A DNA stretch of 64,000 nucleotides from Skermanella aerolata KACC 11604 (GTDB lineage Bacteria > Pseudomonadota > Alphaproteobacteria > Azospirillales > Azospirillaceae). The stretch is taken from assembly GCF_000936425.1 (NCBI RefSeq), contig NZ_AVFK01000009.1:124001-188000 (forward strand), read 5' to 3'. Of this stretch, positions 1-8,939 are shown in pieces. Position 1 is the first letter of the stretch. Each line of letters begins with the position of its first letter. The notes beneath the pieces are model-generated. The model did not search any database. It was not told the DNA's origin and saw only the letters and a program-made list of their open reading frames with translations. Both the position numbers and the translations under genes were made by a program.

Positions 1-1
1 C

Positions 2-1186
2 TTCGCCTCCGAAGAGATCGCCGCCCACAAGCTCGACCGCAAGATCGCCGCCGAGACGCAGTGGATGCGCGAAGGCATCAGTGCCCGGCGGACCCGCAAC
101 ATGGGCCGCGTCCGCGCCTTGCAGCAGCTTCGCGTGGACCGCACCGAGCGGGTACGCGGCGGCGCCCAGGTCAAGCTCGCGGTGGCGGAAGCCGAGATCA
201 GCGGCCGTCTGGTGATCGAGGCGGAACATGTCGCCAAGGGCTTCGACACCGCAGAGGGGCGGCGGGAGGTCGCGAAGGACTTCTCCACCAAGATCCTGCG
301 CGGCGACCGCGTCGGCCTGATCGGCCCCAATGGGGCCGGCAAGACGACGCTGCTCAAGATCCTGACCGGTCAGTTGCCGCCCGACAGCGGCACGATCCGG
401 CTTGGCGTCAATCTCCAGCCGGTCTATTTCGACCAGCGCCGGGCATCGCTCGATCCGGAGGCGACGATCCACCAGACGCTCTGCCCGTTCGGCGGCGATA
501 CCGTCACGGCCGGCGGTCAGGCCCGCCACGTCGCGTCCTACATGCGGGACTTCCTGTTCGATCCCAGGCTCAAGGACACCCCGACCAAGGCGCTGTCCGG
601 CGGCGAGCGGAACCGGCTGCTGCTGGCGACCCTGTTCGCCCGGCCGTCGAACCTGATGATCCTCGACGAGCCGACCAACGACCTCGACATGGACACGCTC
701 GACCTGCTGGAAGAGGTCCTGAGCGACTACGACGGCACGCTGCTGCTGGTCAGCCACGACCGCGACTTCCTGGACCGGCTGGTGACCTCGGTCATCGCGG
801 TGGAAGGCGAAGGCGAGGTTCAGGAATATGTCGGCGGCTATTCCGACTACGCGATCCAGCGCCAGGAACGGAACGGCGAGGCGGCCAAGGTCCGCCGCAA
901 GGAAACCGCAGCATCTGCGGCCTCCGCGGAACCGAAGCAGCGCAAGAAGCTGGGCTACCAGCAGCAGCGGGAACTAGACCAGCTGCCGAAGACGATGGAA
1001 GACCTGACGAAGAAGATCAAGGCGGCCGAGGCCAGGATGGCCGATGCCGACTTCTTCAGCCGCGACCCTGCCGGGTTCCAGAAGACCAGCGAAGGATTGA
1101 CCAAGTTGCAGGCGGAGCTTGAAGCGGCGGAGGAGCGCTGGCTCGAACTGGAGGCGTTGCGGGAAGAGCTGGAAGCTTCCTCTTGA
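2..1186 (+). CDS. uup: ABC-F family ATPase Uup, 5' truncated
   Basis: The reading frame is open from base 2, so the gene starts outside the window; 394 C-terminal residues are visible. They cover the end of the first ABC domain and linker (residues WMREGISARRTRN are typical of Uup) and the complete second ATPase domain, with Walker A GPNGAGKT near visible residue 108, signature LSGGE and Walker B LMILDEPTND followed by the SHD switch. A charged, coiled-coil-like C-terminal arm follows, as in Uup. ABC-F proteins lack membrane segments and act on ribosomes or, for Uup, on branched DNA and transposon excision. The next gene overlaps its stop codon. Confidence 0.9.
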   Translation, partial: FASEEIAAHKLDRKIAAETQWMREGISARRTRNMGRVRALQQLRVDRTERVRGGAQVKLAVAEAEISGRLVIEAEHVAKGFDTAEGRREVAKDFSTKILRGDRVGLIGPNGAGKTTLLKILTGQLPPDSGTIRLGVNLQPVYFDQRRASLDPEATIHQTLCPFGGDTVTAGGQARHVASYMRDFLFDPRLKDTPTKALSGGERNRLLLATLFARPSNLMILDEPTNDLDMDTLDLLEEVLSDYDGTLLLVSHDRDFLDRLVTSVIAVEGEGEVQEYVGGYSDYAIQRQERNGEAAKVRRKETAASAASAEPKQRKKLGYQQQRELDQLPKTMEDLTKKIKAAEARMADADFFSRDPAGFQKTSEGLTKLQAELEAAEERWLELEALREELEASS

Positions 1187-2058
1187 GCCGGCGCGACATG
1201 GTGATGGCCCTGATCGTCATGGTGATCTGGGGCTTCAACTTCGCTGTCGCCAAGTTTGGGCTGCGCGACTTCTCACCCATCTTCCTGATGTGCCTGCGGT
1301 TCGCCAGCGTCGCGGTCCTGCTGCTGCCGTTCGTCCGGATCCCCCGAGGCCAGATGAAGGAGATCTTCATCCTGTCGGTGCTGCTGGGCAGCCTGCACTT
1401 CCCGCTGATGTTCACCGGCCTGACGGGCGTGGACGCGGCGACGGCGTCGATCGCGATCCAGCTCCAGGTTCCGTTCTCCTCGATCCTCGCGGCCGTGCTG
1501 TACCGCGACAGGCTGGGCTGGAAGCGCGGCCTGGGCATGGCGATCTCCTTCGCCGGCGTCATCGTGATCGCCGGGGAGCCGAGGGCGCTCGACAACACCT
1601 TCTATCTGTTCCTGGTCATCGTCGCGGCCCTGATCTTCTCGATCGTCAACATCCAGATCAGACGGATCGGCGATATCAGCGGATTTGCGCTGAACGGCTG
1701 GATGGCGATCATGGCCGTCCCGCAGCTGTTCGTCGCCAGCCTGCTGATGGAGACCGGCCAGTGGCAGCAATTGCATACCGCCACATGGCTGGGCTGGAGC
1801 GCCATCGCCTATATGGCCGTCATGGTGACGATCGTCTCGTACCTGATGTGGTACCCGCTGGTGCGGAAATACCCGGTCAACCAGACGATGCCCTGGACCC
1901 TGCTCGCCCCGGTGTTCGGCGTAATCTCCGGCATCTTCGTGCTGGGTGAGCCGATGACGCCCGCCATGATCGTCGGCGGCGCCCTTACCCTGGTCGGCGT
2001 GGCGGTGATCGTGATCCGCAAGGCGCCCAAGCAGAACCAGAACCAGTCGGTGACGTGA
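1183..2058 (+). CDS. DMT superfamily (EamA) transporter
   Basis: A 291-residue, highly hydrophobic protein with about ten predicted membrane helices arranged as two EamA repeats. The first helix contains VIWGFNFAVAKFGL, typical of the drug/metabolite transporter family, and the second repeat begins around residue 145. Members export amino acids, metabolites or drugs across the inner membrane; the substrate cannot be told from sequence. A TTG start at 1183 overlaps the uup stop and has GGAAG about ten bases upstream; an ATG at 1198 is the alternative. The stop overlaps the next start by one base, so three genes look co-transcribed. Confidence 0.85.
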   Translation: MSRRDMVMALIVMVIWGFNFAVAKFGLRDFSPIFLMCLRFASVAVLLLPFVRIPRGQMKEIFILSVLLGSLHFPLMFTGLTGVDAATASIAIQLQVPFSSILAAVLYRDRLGWKRGLGMAISFAGVIVIAGEPRALDNTFYLFLVIVAALIFSIVNIQIRRIGDISGFALNGWMAIMAVPQLFVASLLMETGQWQQLHTATWLGWSAIAYMAVMVTIVSYLMWYPLVRKYPVNQTMPWTLLAPVFGVISGIFVLGEPMTPAMIVGGALTLVGVAVIVIRKAPKQNQNQSVT

Positions 2059-2798
2059 TGGCCGCCGCCATCCCGGTCGCCTCCTATCCCTCGCCCAACC
2101 ACGGCCCCCGCCCCAAAGGCGTGCCGGTCGATATCCTGCTGGTCCACTACACCGGCATGCCGACCGGGCGGCAAGCGCTGGAGCGGCTGTGCGATAGCCG
2201 GGCGCAGGTCAGCGCCCATTACCTGATCGAGGAGGACGGCACCGTCTTCTCGCTGGTGGATGAGGACCGCAGGGCTTGGCACGCCGGGATCGGCTACTGG
2301 CAAGGCGAGCGCGACATCAACAGCCGGTCGGTCGGGGTCGAACTGGTCAATCCCGGGCACGAATGGGGCTACCGGCCTTTTCCCGGCGTCCAGATGGCCG
2401 CTTTCGCCGCCCTGGCCGGTGCCGTCATGGAACGGCATGGGATTTTGCCCCACCGCGTGCTTGCCCACTCCGACGTGGCTCCTGCCCGCAAGGAAGACCC
2501 AGGGGAACTGTTCGACTGGCGCTGGCTGGCGGCCCAGGGAATCGGTTTCTGGCCCGTCCCCTGTGCCCTGGACGACGGTCCGGGTCATGCCGTGGCGGAA
2601 GCGCAGGCCCTGCTGGCCCGATTCGGGTACGAAGTCGAATCGACCGGGGTACTCAATCCGCAGACTCGAGTCGCGGCGACGGCGTTCCAGCGGCACTTCA
2701 TCCCCGAGCGGTGCGGATACGGGCTGGACGCGGTTTTCATGAGGATTCTCAGGGCGGCCGTCAGGCAGGCGGGCGCTTTTTCAGCGACGCCGCCCTGA
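2058..2798 (+). CDS. N-acetylmuramoyl-L-alanine amidase (AmiD/AmpD type)
   Basis: A 246-residue Amidase_2 protein that should cleave the bond between N-acetylmuramic acid and L-alanine in peptidoglycan or its fragments. Expected zinc ligands are His30 (LLVHYTGM), His137 (AHSDVAPARK) and Asp147, with catalytic Glu95 in VGVELVN. A C-terminal domain from about residue 180 looks like a PG_binding_1 peptidoglycan-binding domain. No clear signal peptide is seen, so it may be cytoplasmic and act in wall recycling, or lack a recognisable export signal. ATG 2058 overlaps the upstream stop by one base; a GTG at 2055 is also possible. Confidence 0.88.
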   Translation: MAAAIPVASYPSPNHGPRPKGVPVDILLVHYTGMPTGRQALERLCDSRAQVSAHYLIEEDGTVFSLVDEDRRAWHAGIGYWQGERDINSRSVGVELVNPGHEWGYRPFPGVQMAAFAALAGAVMERHGILPHRVLAHSDVAPARKEDPGELFDWRWLAAQGIGFWPVPCALDDGPGHAVAEAQALLARFGYEVESTGVLNPQTRVAATAFQRHFIPERCGYGLDAVFMRILRAAVRQAGAFSATPP

Positions 2799-2857
2799 TA
2801 TCCGGGCGCCGCCGCTCGCTTTTACAGCCCGGAATCGGAGTTCAGCCCGCAATCCTG

Positions 2858-2886
2858 TTGCAACGCACCCTGCCAGTCCCTAAGTT
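2858..2886 (+). promoter_or_regulatory. Candidate sigma-70 promoter of rnpB
   Basis: A TTGCAA -35 hexamer (2858-2863), a 17-base spacer and a TAAGTT -10 (2881-2886) predict a start at about 2892. This coincides with the 5' end of RNase P RNA as judged from its P1 helix. Sequence-only prediction. Confidence 0.55.
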
Positions 2887-2891
2887 CCGCT

Positions 2892-3309
<418 letters not shown>

Positions 3310-3494
3310 ACTTAGTTAAGCAATCGCTAATTCAACTTTCAGGACGCAACCGGAGTCCCTGGATTTGCAGGCGCCGGAGGCTGGGACAACGGTGAGACCT
3401 AACGGGATAAACCTGTGGACAAGCTGTTGAAGAAGGTTCGGCTACATTTCCGCGACTCTTTGCTGACAGCCGAGTCGTTCACCGGATCAAGAAT
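3310..3494 (+). other. Non-coding stretch after rnpB
   Basis: No convincing coding frame or hairpin was seen between the RNase P RNA and the first candidate mraZ promoter. The transcript leader from rnpB may end here, but I see no T-tract terminator. Confidence 0.5.
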
Positions 3495-3524
3495 TTGACA
3501 ACAAAACTCCTTCGTTCGTTATAG
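3495..3524 (+). promoter_or_regulatory. Candidate distal promoter (P1) of the dcw cluster
   Basis: A consensus TTGACA -35 (3495-3500) is followed after 18 bases by TTATAG (3519-3524). It lies about 300 bases upstream of mraZ in a locally AT-rich stretch, unlike its GC-rich surroundings. The -10 region is overlapped by a LexA-like box (separate entry). Confidence 0.6.
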
Positions 3525-3539
3525 GAACAAATAGTGAAC
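3514..3539 (+). promoter_or_regulatory. LexA-like operator over the P1 -10 region
   Basis: Three tetramers are spaced by exactly seven bases: GTTC 3514-3517, GAAC 3525-3528 and GAAC 3536-3539. The last two form GAAC-N7-GAAC, which is the alphaproteobacterial LexA (SOS) box read on one strand. An 8-bp inverted repeat, CTTCGTTC/GAACGAAG (3510-3517 and 3536-3543), frames it. Position over the -10 would suit repression. Binding is an inference. Confidence 0.5.
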
Positions 3540-3678
3540 GAAGTTGAGAAACCGCCTTAAGATTAACTTGATGTTTACCATCTCCCTAAAAAGCGCGGGA
3601 GTCGCAATCCAACCTTGAGCGAACACGTACGCACCCGCGAAATTTCTTGATTCCAAAGGCCATTTACTGGCAACGGCA

Positions 3679-3707
3679 TTGACTGCCCATGAAATCCCAT
3701 GTTATCC
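3679..3707 (+). promoter_or_regulatory. Candidate proximal promoter (P2) of mraZ
   Basis: TTGACT (3679-3684), a 17-base spacer and TTATCC (3702-3707) sit about 115 bases upstream of the mraZ start. The hexamers are embedded in the MraZ-box array, as expected for an autoregulated mra promoter. Confidence 0.55.
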
Positions 3708-3719
3708 CATACTCACCCA
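3686..3719 (-). promoter_or_regulatory. MraZ-binding repeat array (four TGGG boxes)
   Basis: On the minus strand four TGGG boxes occur at a perfect 10-base period; their complements CCCA are at 3686, 3696, 3706 and 3716. MraZ of E. coli is known to bind TGGG-N repeats with five-base spacing upstream of its own gene, and this layout matches. The array spans the spacer and -10 of P2, so MraZ probably represses its own cluster. Confidence 0.8.
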
Positions 3720-3821
3720 AGCACAGGGTCGGTACCCGTATGGCGTAGTTCGCCAGGGGTCGCCAACCAGGGCGAAGGTGGTGCGGAACCGAGGGTTCGG
3801 ACCGCGGGGCTTGAGGGTTAG

Positions 3822-4319
3822 ATGGCCGTCTTCTTGTCCACCTACTTGAATAAAGTCGACAAGAAGGGCCGGGTGTCGGTGCCATCTCAGTTTCGTACTG
3901 TGCTGGCCAAACAGTCCCCCGAGGGTACCGCGACCGGTCTGGTGGTCTTTCGCTCCCTACAGTTTTCTGCACTCGAAGCGTGTAGTCCGGAGCACATGGA
4001 AAAGTTGGCCGCCGATCTCGAACAGATGGATATCTCCGCCGAGGAGCGTGATCTCTATGAGATGACGATTTTCGGCGACTCTGTCCAACTGCCGGTCGAT
4101 GGCGACGGACGCATCCTGCTGCCGCAGGACCTGATGGATTACGCCGGCATCACGGAACAGGCGTCTTTCGTCGGCCGCAGCAAGACTTTCCAGATCTGGG
4201 AGCCGGGCGCCTATCAGGCCCGCGTGGAAGAAGCCCGCGCCCAGAGCCGCGCCTCCGGCATCTCGCTCAGTTCGATCTCGTCGGCCCGCCGGGCGGCCGC
4301 CTCCCCGTCGAAGGATTGA
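3822..4319 (+). CDS. mraZ: Transcriptional regulator MraZ
   Basis: A 165-residue protein with two SpoVT-AbrB-type DNA-binding repeats, one near residues 5-55 ([17 protein letters not shown]) and one near 80-125 ([15 protein letters not shown]), plus a Ser/Ala-rich tail. MraZ forms a ring-shaped oligomer that binds TGGG repeats and regulates the dcw cluster. The first start codon follows a weak GAGGG ribosome site. It is the first gene of the operon, ten bases before rsmH, and its predicted boxes lie just upstream. Confidence 0.95.
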   Translation: MAVFLSTYLNKVDKKGRVSVPSQFRTVLAKQSPEGTATGLVVFRSLQFSALEACSPEHMEKLAADLEQMDISAEERDLYEMTIFGDSVQLPVDGDGRILLPQDLMDYAGITEQASFVGRSKTFQIWEPGAYQARVEEARAQSRASGISLSSISSARRAAASPSKD

Positions 4320-4329
4320 GGAGGACGGC

Positions 4330-5310
4330 ATGACCCTTCATCAGGATGACTCCACCTATAAGAGCGGACATATCCCGGTACTGCTGGCGGAAGTCGTCGC
4401 GGCGCTGGCCCCCCGCGACGGCGGCGTCTATGTGGACGGCACCTTCGGACGCGGCGGCTACGCCCGCGCCATCCTGTCGGCGGCCGACTGCACCGTCCTG
4501 GGAATAGACCGCGATCCTTCGGCCATCGCGGCGGGTGCCGAGATGGCGCGCGAGTTCGACGGCCGGCTCACGATGATCGAGGGTGCGTTCGGCTCGATGG
4601 ATGCCCTGCTGGGCGAGGCCGGCATCGGTCAGGTCGACGGCGTCACGCTGGACCTCGGCGTGTCGTCGCCGCAGATCGATGATCCGGCGCGCGGCTTTTC
4701 GTTCCGCGCCGACGGCCCGCTCGACATGCGCATGGGAAATCATGGGACGACCGCCGCCGACGCGGTCAACACCATGGACGAGGGCGACCTCGCCAACGTG
4801 ATCTTCCGGCTGGGCGAGGAGCGGCTGTCCCGCCGCGTCGCCCGCGCCATCGTGCAGGCCCGGACCGAAGCGCCGATCGAACGGACCTCGCAGCTCGCCG
4901 AGATCGTCCGCCGCGTGGTGCCGAAGAGCAAGGACGGCATCGATCCCGCGACCAGGACCTTCCAGGCGCTGCGCCTGCATGTGAACGACGAGCTGGGCGA
5001 ACTGGACCGCGGCCTCGCTGCCGCCGAACGCCTGCTTCGCCCCGAAGGCCGTCTGGCGGTGGTGTCCTTCCACTCGCTGGAAGACCGTCAGGTCAAGGAA
5101 TTCCTGCGGCAGCGCTCGGGCAACGCCCCGGCGCCGTCGCGTCACGCACCGGTCGGCACGGATGCTCCCAAGGCTCCGACCTTCCGTCTGATTTCCCGTA
5201 AGCCAGTGACGCCCGGACAGGCCGAACTGACCCACAACCCCCGCGCCCGGTCTGCCCGGCTGCGCGCGGCCGAACGCACGAAGGCGCCGGCCTTCGAGGA
5301 GGCAGCATGA
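4330..5310 (+). CDS. rsmH: 16S rRNA (cytosine1402-N4)-methyltransferase RsmH
   Basis: A 326-residue SAM-dependent methyltransferase (formerly MraW) that modifies C1402 in the ribosomal decoding centre. The SAM-binding motif [15 protein letters not shown] is at about residues 35-49, and the family signatures [19 protein letters not shown] and [13 protein letters not shown] are intact. It has the usual length and position second in the cluster. A GAGGA ribosome site precedes the ATG. Its stop overlaps the ftsL start (ATGA). Confidence 0.97.
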   Translation: MTLHQDDSTYKSGHIPVLLAEVVAALAPRDGGVYVDGTFGRGGYARAILSAADCTVLGIDRDPSAIAAGAEMAREFDGRLTMIEGAFGSMDALLGEAGIGQVDGVTLDLGVSSPQIDDPARGFSFRADGPLDMRMGNHGTTAADAVNTMDEGDLANVIFRLGEERLSRRVARAIVQARTEAPIERTSQLAEIVRRVVPKSKDGIDPATRTFQALRLHVNDELGELDRGLAAAERLLRPEGRLAVVSFHSLEDRQVKEFLRQRSGNAPAPSRHAPVGTDAPKAPTFRLISRKPVTPGQAELTHNPRARSARLRAAERTKAPAFEEAA

Positions 5311-5738
5311 TCAGCAAGTCCACTGTGATCTGGCTCGGCCTGGCGGGCCTGGCGAGCGGCGCACTGTTCCACACCAGCTATCAGGTGCAGGGCCTGGGCG
5401 AGGACCTCGCCAGCCTCAACCGCGCCATCGTCCAGGAGCAGGAAGCGATCCAGATCCTGAAGGCCGAGTGGAGCTACATGAACGATCCGAACCGGATCGA
5501 GGAGATGGCGCGCCGCCATCTGGTCCTCGGCCCGACCACGTCGGAGCAGATGATCAGATCGGCGGCGATCATCCCGCAGCGCCTCGATCCGATCGATCCG
5601 AACAACCCGCACGGCCCGGCCCTCGTCGCCGGCACGACGGTCCCGATGCCGGCCCGCAAGCCCGGCGGCCTCGGCGGCGTGCCCGTGCCGCCGGCCGCCG
5701 GTTCCGTCGTCCTCGCCAGTTACAAGGTAGCCCGATGA
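5307..5738 (+). CDS. ftsL: Cell division protein FtsL
   Basis: A 143-residue bitopic membrane protein: one N-terminal hydrophobic segment (about residues 6-22) followed by a short periplasmic coiled-coil-like region and a Pro/Ala-rich tail. Sequence conservation is poor in this family, so the call rests on size, topology and position between rsmH and ftsI. FtsL forms the FtsQLB/FtsWI complex that activates septal wall synthesis. The conserved stretch with [15 protein letters not shown] resembles alphaproteobacterial FtsL. It overlaps both neighbours through ATGA junctions. Confidence 0.88.
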   Translation: MISKSTVIWLGLAGLASGALFHTSYQVQGLGEDLASLNRAIVQEQEAIQILKAEWSYMNDPNRIEEMARRHLVLGPTTSEQMIRSAAIIPQRLDPIDPNNPHGPALVAGTTVPMPARKPGGLGGVPVPPAAGSVVLASYKVAR

Positions 5739-7483
5739 CCGCCATGCATGAGCAACCCGGCTGGACGGCCACCGAGCGGGAGGCTGCCCCCACCCAGACC
5801 GCCGCCCGCCCGCGAGCCGGCAGCAGGGCGGCCCATGCGCTGGAAACAGCCAAGAGCAGGCTGATGGTCACCATGGCCATCTTCAGCCTCGCCTTCGGCG
5901 CCGTCGGCATCAAGCTGGTGGACGCCACGGTCATGAGCCAGGGAGGAGACACCGGTCTCGCCCAGGCGGCCTCCGCCCACGCCATTCCCGCCAGCCGGGC
6001 CGACATCGTGGACCGCAACGGCGTGCTGCTGGCAAGCTCGCTGGCGACGGCGTCGCTGCATGCCGATCCCAAGCTGATCATCAACCCGGTCGAAGCCACG
6101 CAGAAGCTGGTCTCGGTCCTGCAAGGGCTCGACTACAACGACACGCTCTCCAAGCTGAAGAGCGACAAGCGCTTCGTCTGGATCCGCAGGAATCTCAACC
6201 CGCGCGAGCATTACGAAGTCAACCGGCTGGGCATTCCCGGCGTCTACTTCCAGCGCGAGGAGCGCCGGGTCTATCCGAACGCCAACCTGACGGCCCATGT
6301 GGTCGGGTTCACCGGTGTCGACAACAGCGGCCTGATGGGGATCGAGCAGTCGTTCGACAAGCAGCTTCGCGCGTCTAGCGAACCGATCCAGCTCTCCCTC
6401 GACGTCCGCCTCCAGCATATCGTCAAGCGCGAGATCCAGGCCGCCGTCGACGAGTTCCAGGCGCTCGGCGGCGCCGGCATGATCATGGACGTCAAGACGG
6501 GCGAAGTGCTGGCGATGGTCTCGCTGCCTGATTTCGATCCGCATGCGCCGACCAGCGACGAAAACGCCCGTTTCAACCGCAACACGCTCGGCGTGTACGA
6601 GATGGGCTCGACGTTCAAGATCTTCAATTCGGCGCTGGCGTTGGAATCCGGCAAGATCCACATGGGCGACAGCTTCGACGCGACCAAGTCGATCCGCGTC
6701 GGGCGCTTCTCGATCAGCGACTACCACGGCAAGAACCGCTGGCTGACCGTGCCCGAGGTCTTCATGTATTCGTCCAACATCGGCTCGGTCCGGATGGCGA
6801 TGGAAGTCGGCACCCCCGCCCAGCGGGCGCTGATGGACAAGCTCGGCCTGTTGAAGCGCTCGCCGGTCGAGATCCCGGAAGTCGGCGCACCGATGGTGCC
6901 GAATCCCTGGCGCGACGCCAGCACGATGACAATTGCGTTCGGTCACGGCCTGTCGGTCAGCCCCGTCCAGATGGCGTCGGCCGCCGGAGCGGCCATGAAC
7001 GGCGGTATCCTGCATCCGGCCACTCTGCTCAAGCGGGCACCGGACGCCGAAATTCCCGGGGTGCGCGTAATTTCGCCACAAACTTCGGACCAGATCCGTC
7101 GGCTGATGCGTCTGGTGGTAACACAGGGCACGGCGACCGGGGCAGCCGCACCGGGCTACGTGGTCGGCGGCAAGACCGGTACGGCGGAAAAGACGAGCGG
7201 TCATGGCTATGCGAAGAAAGCTCTCCTGTCGTCCTTCGTCGGCGGCTTCCCGATCAACGACCCGCGCTATCTGGTGCTGGCCATGATCGATGAGCCCAAG
7301 GGCAACAAGCGCACCTTCGGCTATGCCACCGGCGGCTGGGTCGCGGCGCCGCTGGCCGGCAGGATCATCAGGCAGGTCGGGCCGCTGATGGGGATCAACC
7401 CGATCGACGAGAACCTGCCGGAGATCCGGAACGCCACCGAAATCCATTTGAACCCCAGGGGAAGCACCCTTGCGTCTTACTGA
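5735..7483 (+). CDS. ftsI: Peptidoglycan D,D-transpeptidase FtsI (PBP3)
   Basis: A 582-residue class B penicillin-binding protein that crosslinks septal peptidoglycan. A single membrane anchor lies near residues 42-64, then the PBP dimer domain, then the transpeptidase domain with the three catalytic motifs: S292TFK, S346SN and K480TG. The start is the ATG that overlaps the ftsL stop; the frame stays open further upstream but without coding character. The stop lies inside the murE start region. It partners with FtsW later in the cluster. Confidence 0.96.
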   Translation: MTAMHEQPGWTATEREAAPTQTAARPRAGSRAAHALETAKSRLMVTMAIFSLAFGAVGIKLVDATVMSQGGDTGLAQAASAHAIPASRADIVDRNGVLLASSLATASLHADPKLIINPVEATQKLVSVLQGLDYNDTLSKLKSDKRFVWIRRNLNPREHYEVNRLGIPGVYFQREERRVYPNANLTAHVVGFTGVDNSGLMGIEQSFDKQLRASSEPIQLSLDVRLQHIVKREIQAAVDEFQALGGAGMIMDVKTGEVLAMVSLPDFDPHAPTSDENARFNRNTLGVYEMGSTFKIFNSALALESGKIHMGDSFDATKSIRVGRFSISDYHGKNRWLTVPEVFMYSSNIGSVRMAMEVGTPAQRALMDKLGLLKRSPVEIPEVGAPMVPNPWRDASTMTIAFGHGLSVSPVQMASAAGAAMNGGILHPATLLKRAPDAEIPGVRVISPQTSDQIRRLMRLVVTQGTATGAAAPGYVVGGKTGTAEKTSGHGYAKKALLSSFVGGFPINDPRYLVLAMIDEPKGNKRTFGYATGGWVAAPLAGRIIRQVGPLMGINPIDENLPEIRNATEIHLNPRGSTLASY

Positions 7484-8939
7484 CCTCGTCTCCTCCAACC
7501 CGTCATCTGCCGCGCCGATCCAGGCCCGCGATCCCCTGATCGCGGGCCTGACGAGCGATTCACGCGCGGTCGAGCCCGGCTGGTTGTTCGCGGCGCTGCC
7601 GGGCATCAAGGCGGATGGAAGGGCCTTCATCGCCGAAGCCGTCAGGCGCGGCGCCGTCGCGGTGCTGGCACCCGTCGGCACGGCTGCTAACGGCGGCGTC
7701 CCCGATGGCATCGCCGTAATCGAGGACGATAACCCCCGGCGGCGGCTGGCGCGGATCGCCGCCCGTTTCTTCGGCAGGCAGCCGGAGACGGTGGCCGCCG
7801 TCACGGGCACCAACGGCAAGACGTCGACGGTGCAGTTCGCACGGCAGCTCTGGGCGCTTCTGGGCCGCAAGGCGGGCAGCCTCGGCACGCTCGGCATCAC
7901 GGCGCCGGGGATGGACCGTTACGGCTCGCTGACCACACCCGACACCGTGTCCCTGCACCGGGCGCTGGCCGAACTGGCGGATGCCGGAGTCGATCATCTG
8001 GCGATGGAGGCGTCCAGCCACGGGCTCGATCAGTACCGTCTGGACGGCGTAAAAGTGGTAGCGGCGGGTTTCACAAATTTGTCACGCGACCACCTGGATT
8101 ACCACGGCAGTATGCAGGCATACCTCGCGGCCAAAGCGATGCTGTTCGACCGTGTGCTGCCCCAGGGCGGCGCTGCGGTCCTCAACGCTGACACGCCCGA
8201 ATTCACCCATCTGTCAGAGCTGTGCGCCCGGCGAGGTCATCGCCTGATCGGCTATGGCGCGCAGGCGAAGGAAATTGTCTTGGCTGATCTGCTGCCCCTG
8301 CCCCACGGCCAGCGCCTGAAGCTGGAAGTGTTCGGGCGGGTCCACGACATCGACCTGCCGCTGGCGGGCCGCTTCCAATGCATGAATGCGCTCTGCGCGC
8401 TGGGACTGGTGATCGGCTCCGGCGAGGATGCCGGCGAGGCGACGGCGGCGCTAGAAAAGCTCGGCGGCGTCCATGGCCGGCTCGAACTGGTCGCCAACCA
8501 TCCCTCCGGCGCTCCCGTTTACGTCGATTACGCCCACACCCCCGACGCGCTGGAAACGGTCTTGCGGGCGCTCCGCCCCCATGCGGACCGGAAGCTGGTG
8601 GTGGTGTTCGGCTGCGGCGGCGACCGCGACCGCGGCAAGCGCCCGGTGATGGGCGAGCTGGCGGCCCGCCTTGCCGACCGCGCCATCGTCACCGACGACA
8701 ACCCGCGCACCGAAGTCGCTTCGGCGATCCGGCGGGAAGTCCTGGCGGGTTGCCCGGATGCGGAGGAGATCGGCGACCGTGCCGAGGCGATCCGCGCCGC
8801 CGTCCGCGACTTGTGCGAGGGCGACGTGCTGGTGATCGCCGGCAAGGGGCACGAGCAGGGTCAGATCATCGGGACGGAAGTCCGGCCGTTCGACGATGCG
8901 GAGACCGCCCGCGCCGCCGTGCGGGAGGTCCTGGCCTGA
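7470..8939 (+). CDS. murE: UDP-MurNAc-tripeptide synthetase MurE (meso-DAP adding)
   Basis: A 489-residue Mur ligase that adds the third amino acid to UDP-MurNAc-L-Ala-D-Glu. The ATP loop TGTNGKTS starts at residue 112. The DNPR motif at residues 410-413 identifies meso-diaminopimelate as substrate rather than lysine. Translation probably starts at TTG 7470, which lies 14 bases inside ftsI and has a GGGGAAG ribosome site just upstream; no closer ATG would keep the N-terminal domain. Cytoplasmic. Confidence 0.96.
   Translation: MRLTDLVSSNPSSAAPIQARDPLIAGLTSDSRAVEPGWLFAALPGIKADGRAFIAEAVRRGAVAVLAPVGTAANGGVPDGIAVIEDDNPRRRLARIAARFFGRQPETVAAVTGTNGKTSTVQFARQLWALLGRKAGSLGTLGITAPGMDRYGSLTTPDTVSLHRALAELADAGVDHLAMEASSHGLDQYRLDGVKVVAAGFTNLSRDHLDYHGSMQAYLAAKAMLFDRVLPQGGAAVLNADTPEFTHLSELCARRGHRLIGYGAQAKEIVLADLLPLPHGQRLKLEVFGRVHDIDLPLAGRFQCMNALCALGLVIGSGEDAGEATAALEKLGGVHGRLELVANHPSGAPVYVDYAHTPDALETVLRALRPHADRKLVVVFGCGGDRDRGKRPVMGELAARLADRAIVTDDNPRTEVASAIRREVLAGCPDAEEIGDRAEAIRAAVRDLCEGDVLVIAGKGHEQGQIIGTEVRPFDDAETARAAVREVLA

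Noticed and set aside
5720-7900. A 726-codon open frame on the minus strand opposite ftsI/murE
   Set aside because: It is the antisense shadow of two certain genes, rich in Asp/Val/Gly/Arg repeats as expected from GC-rich reverse frames, with no motif or ribosome site.
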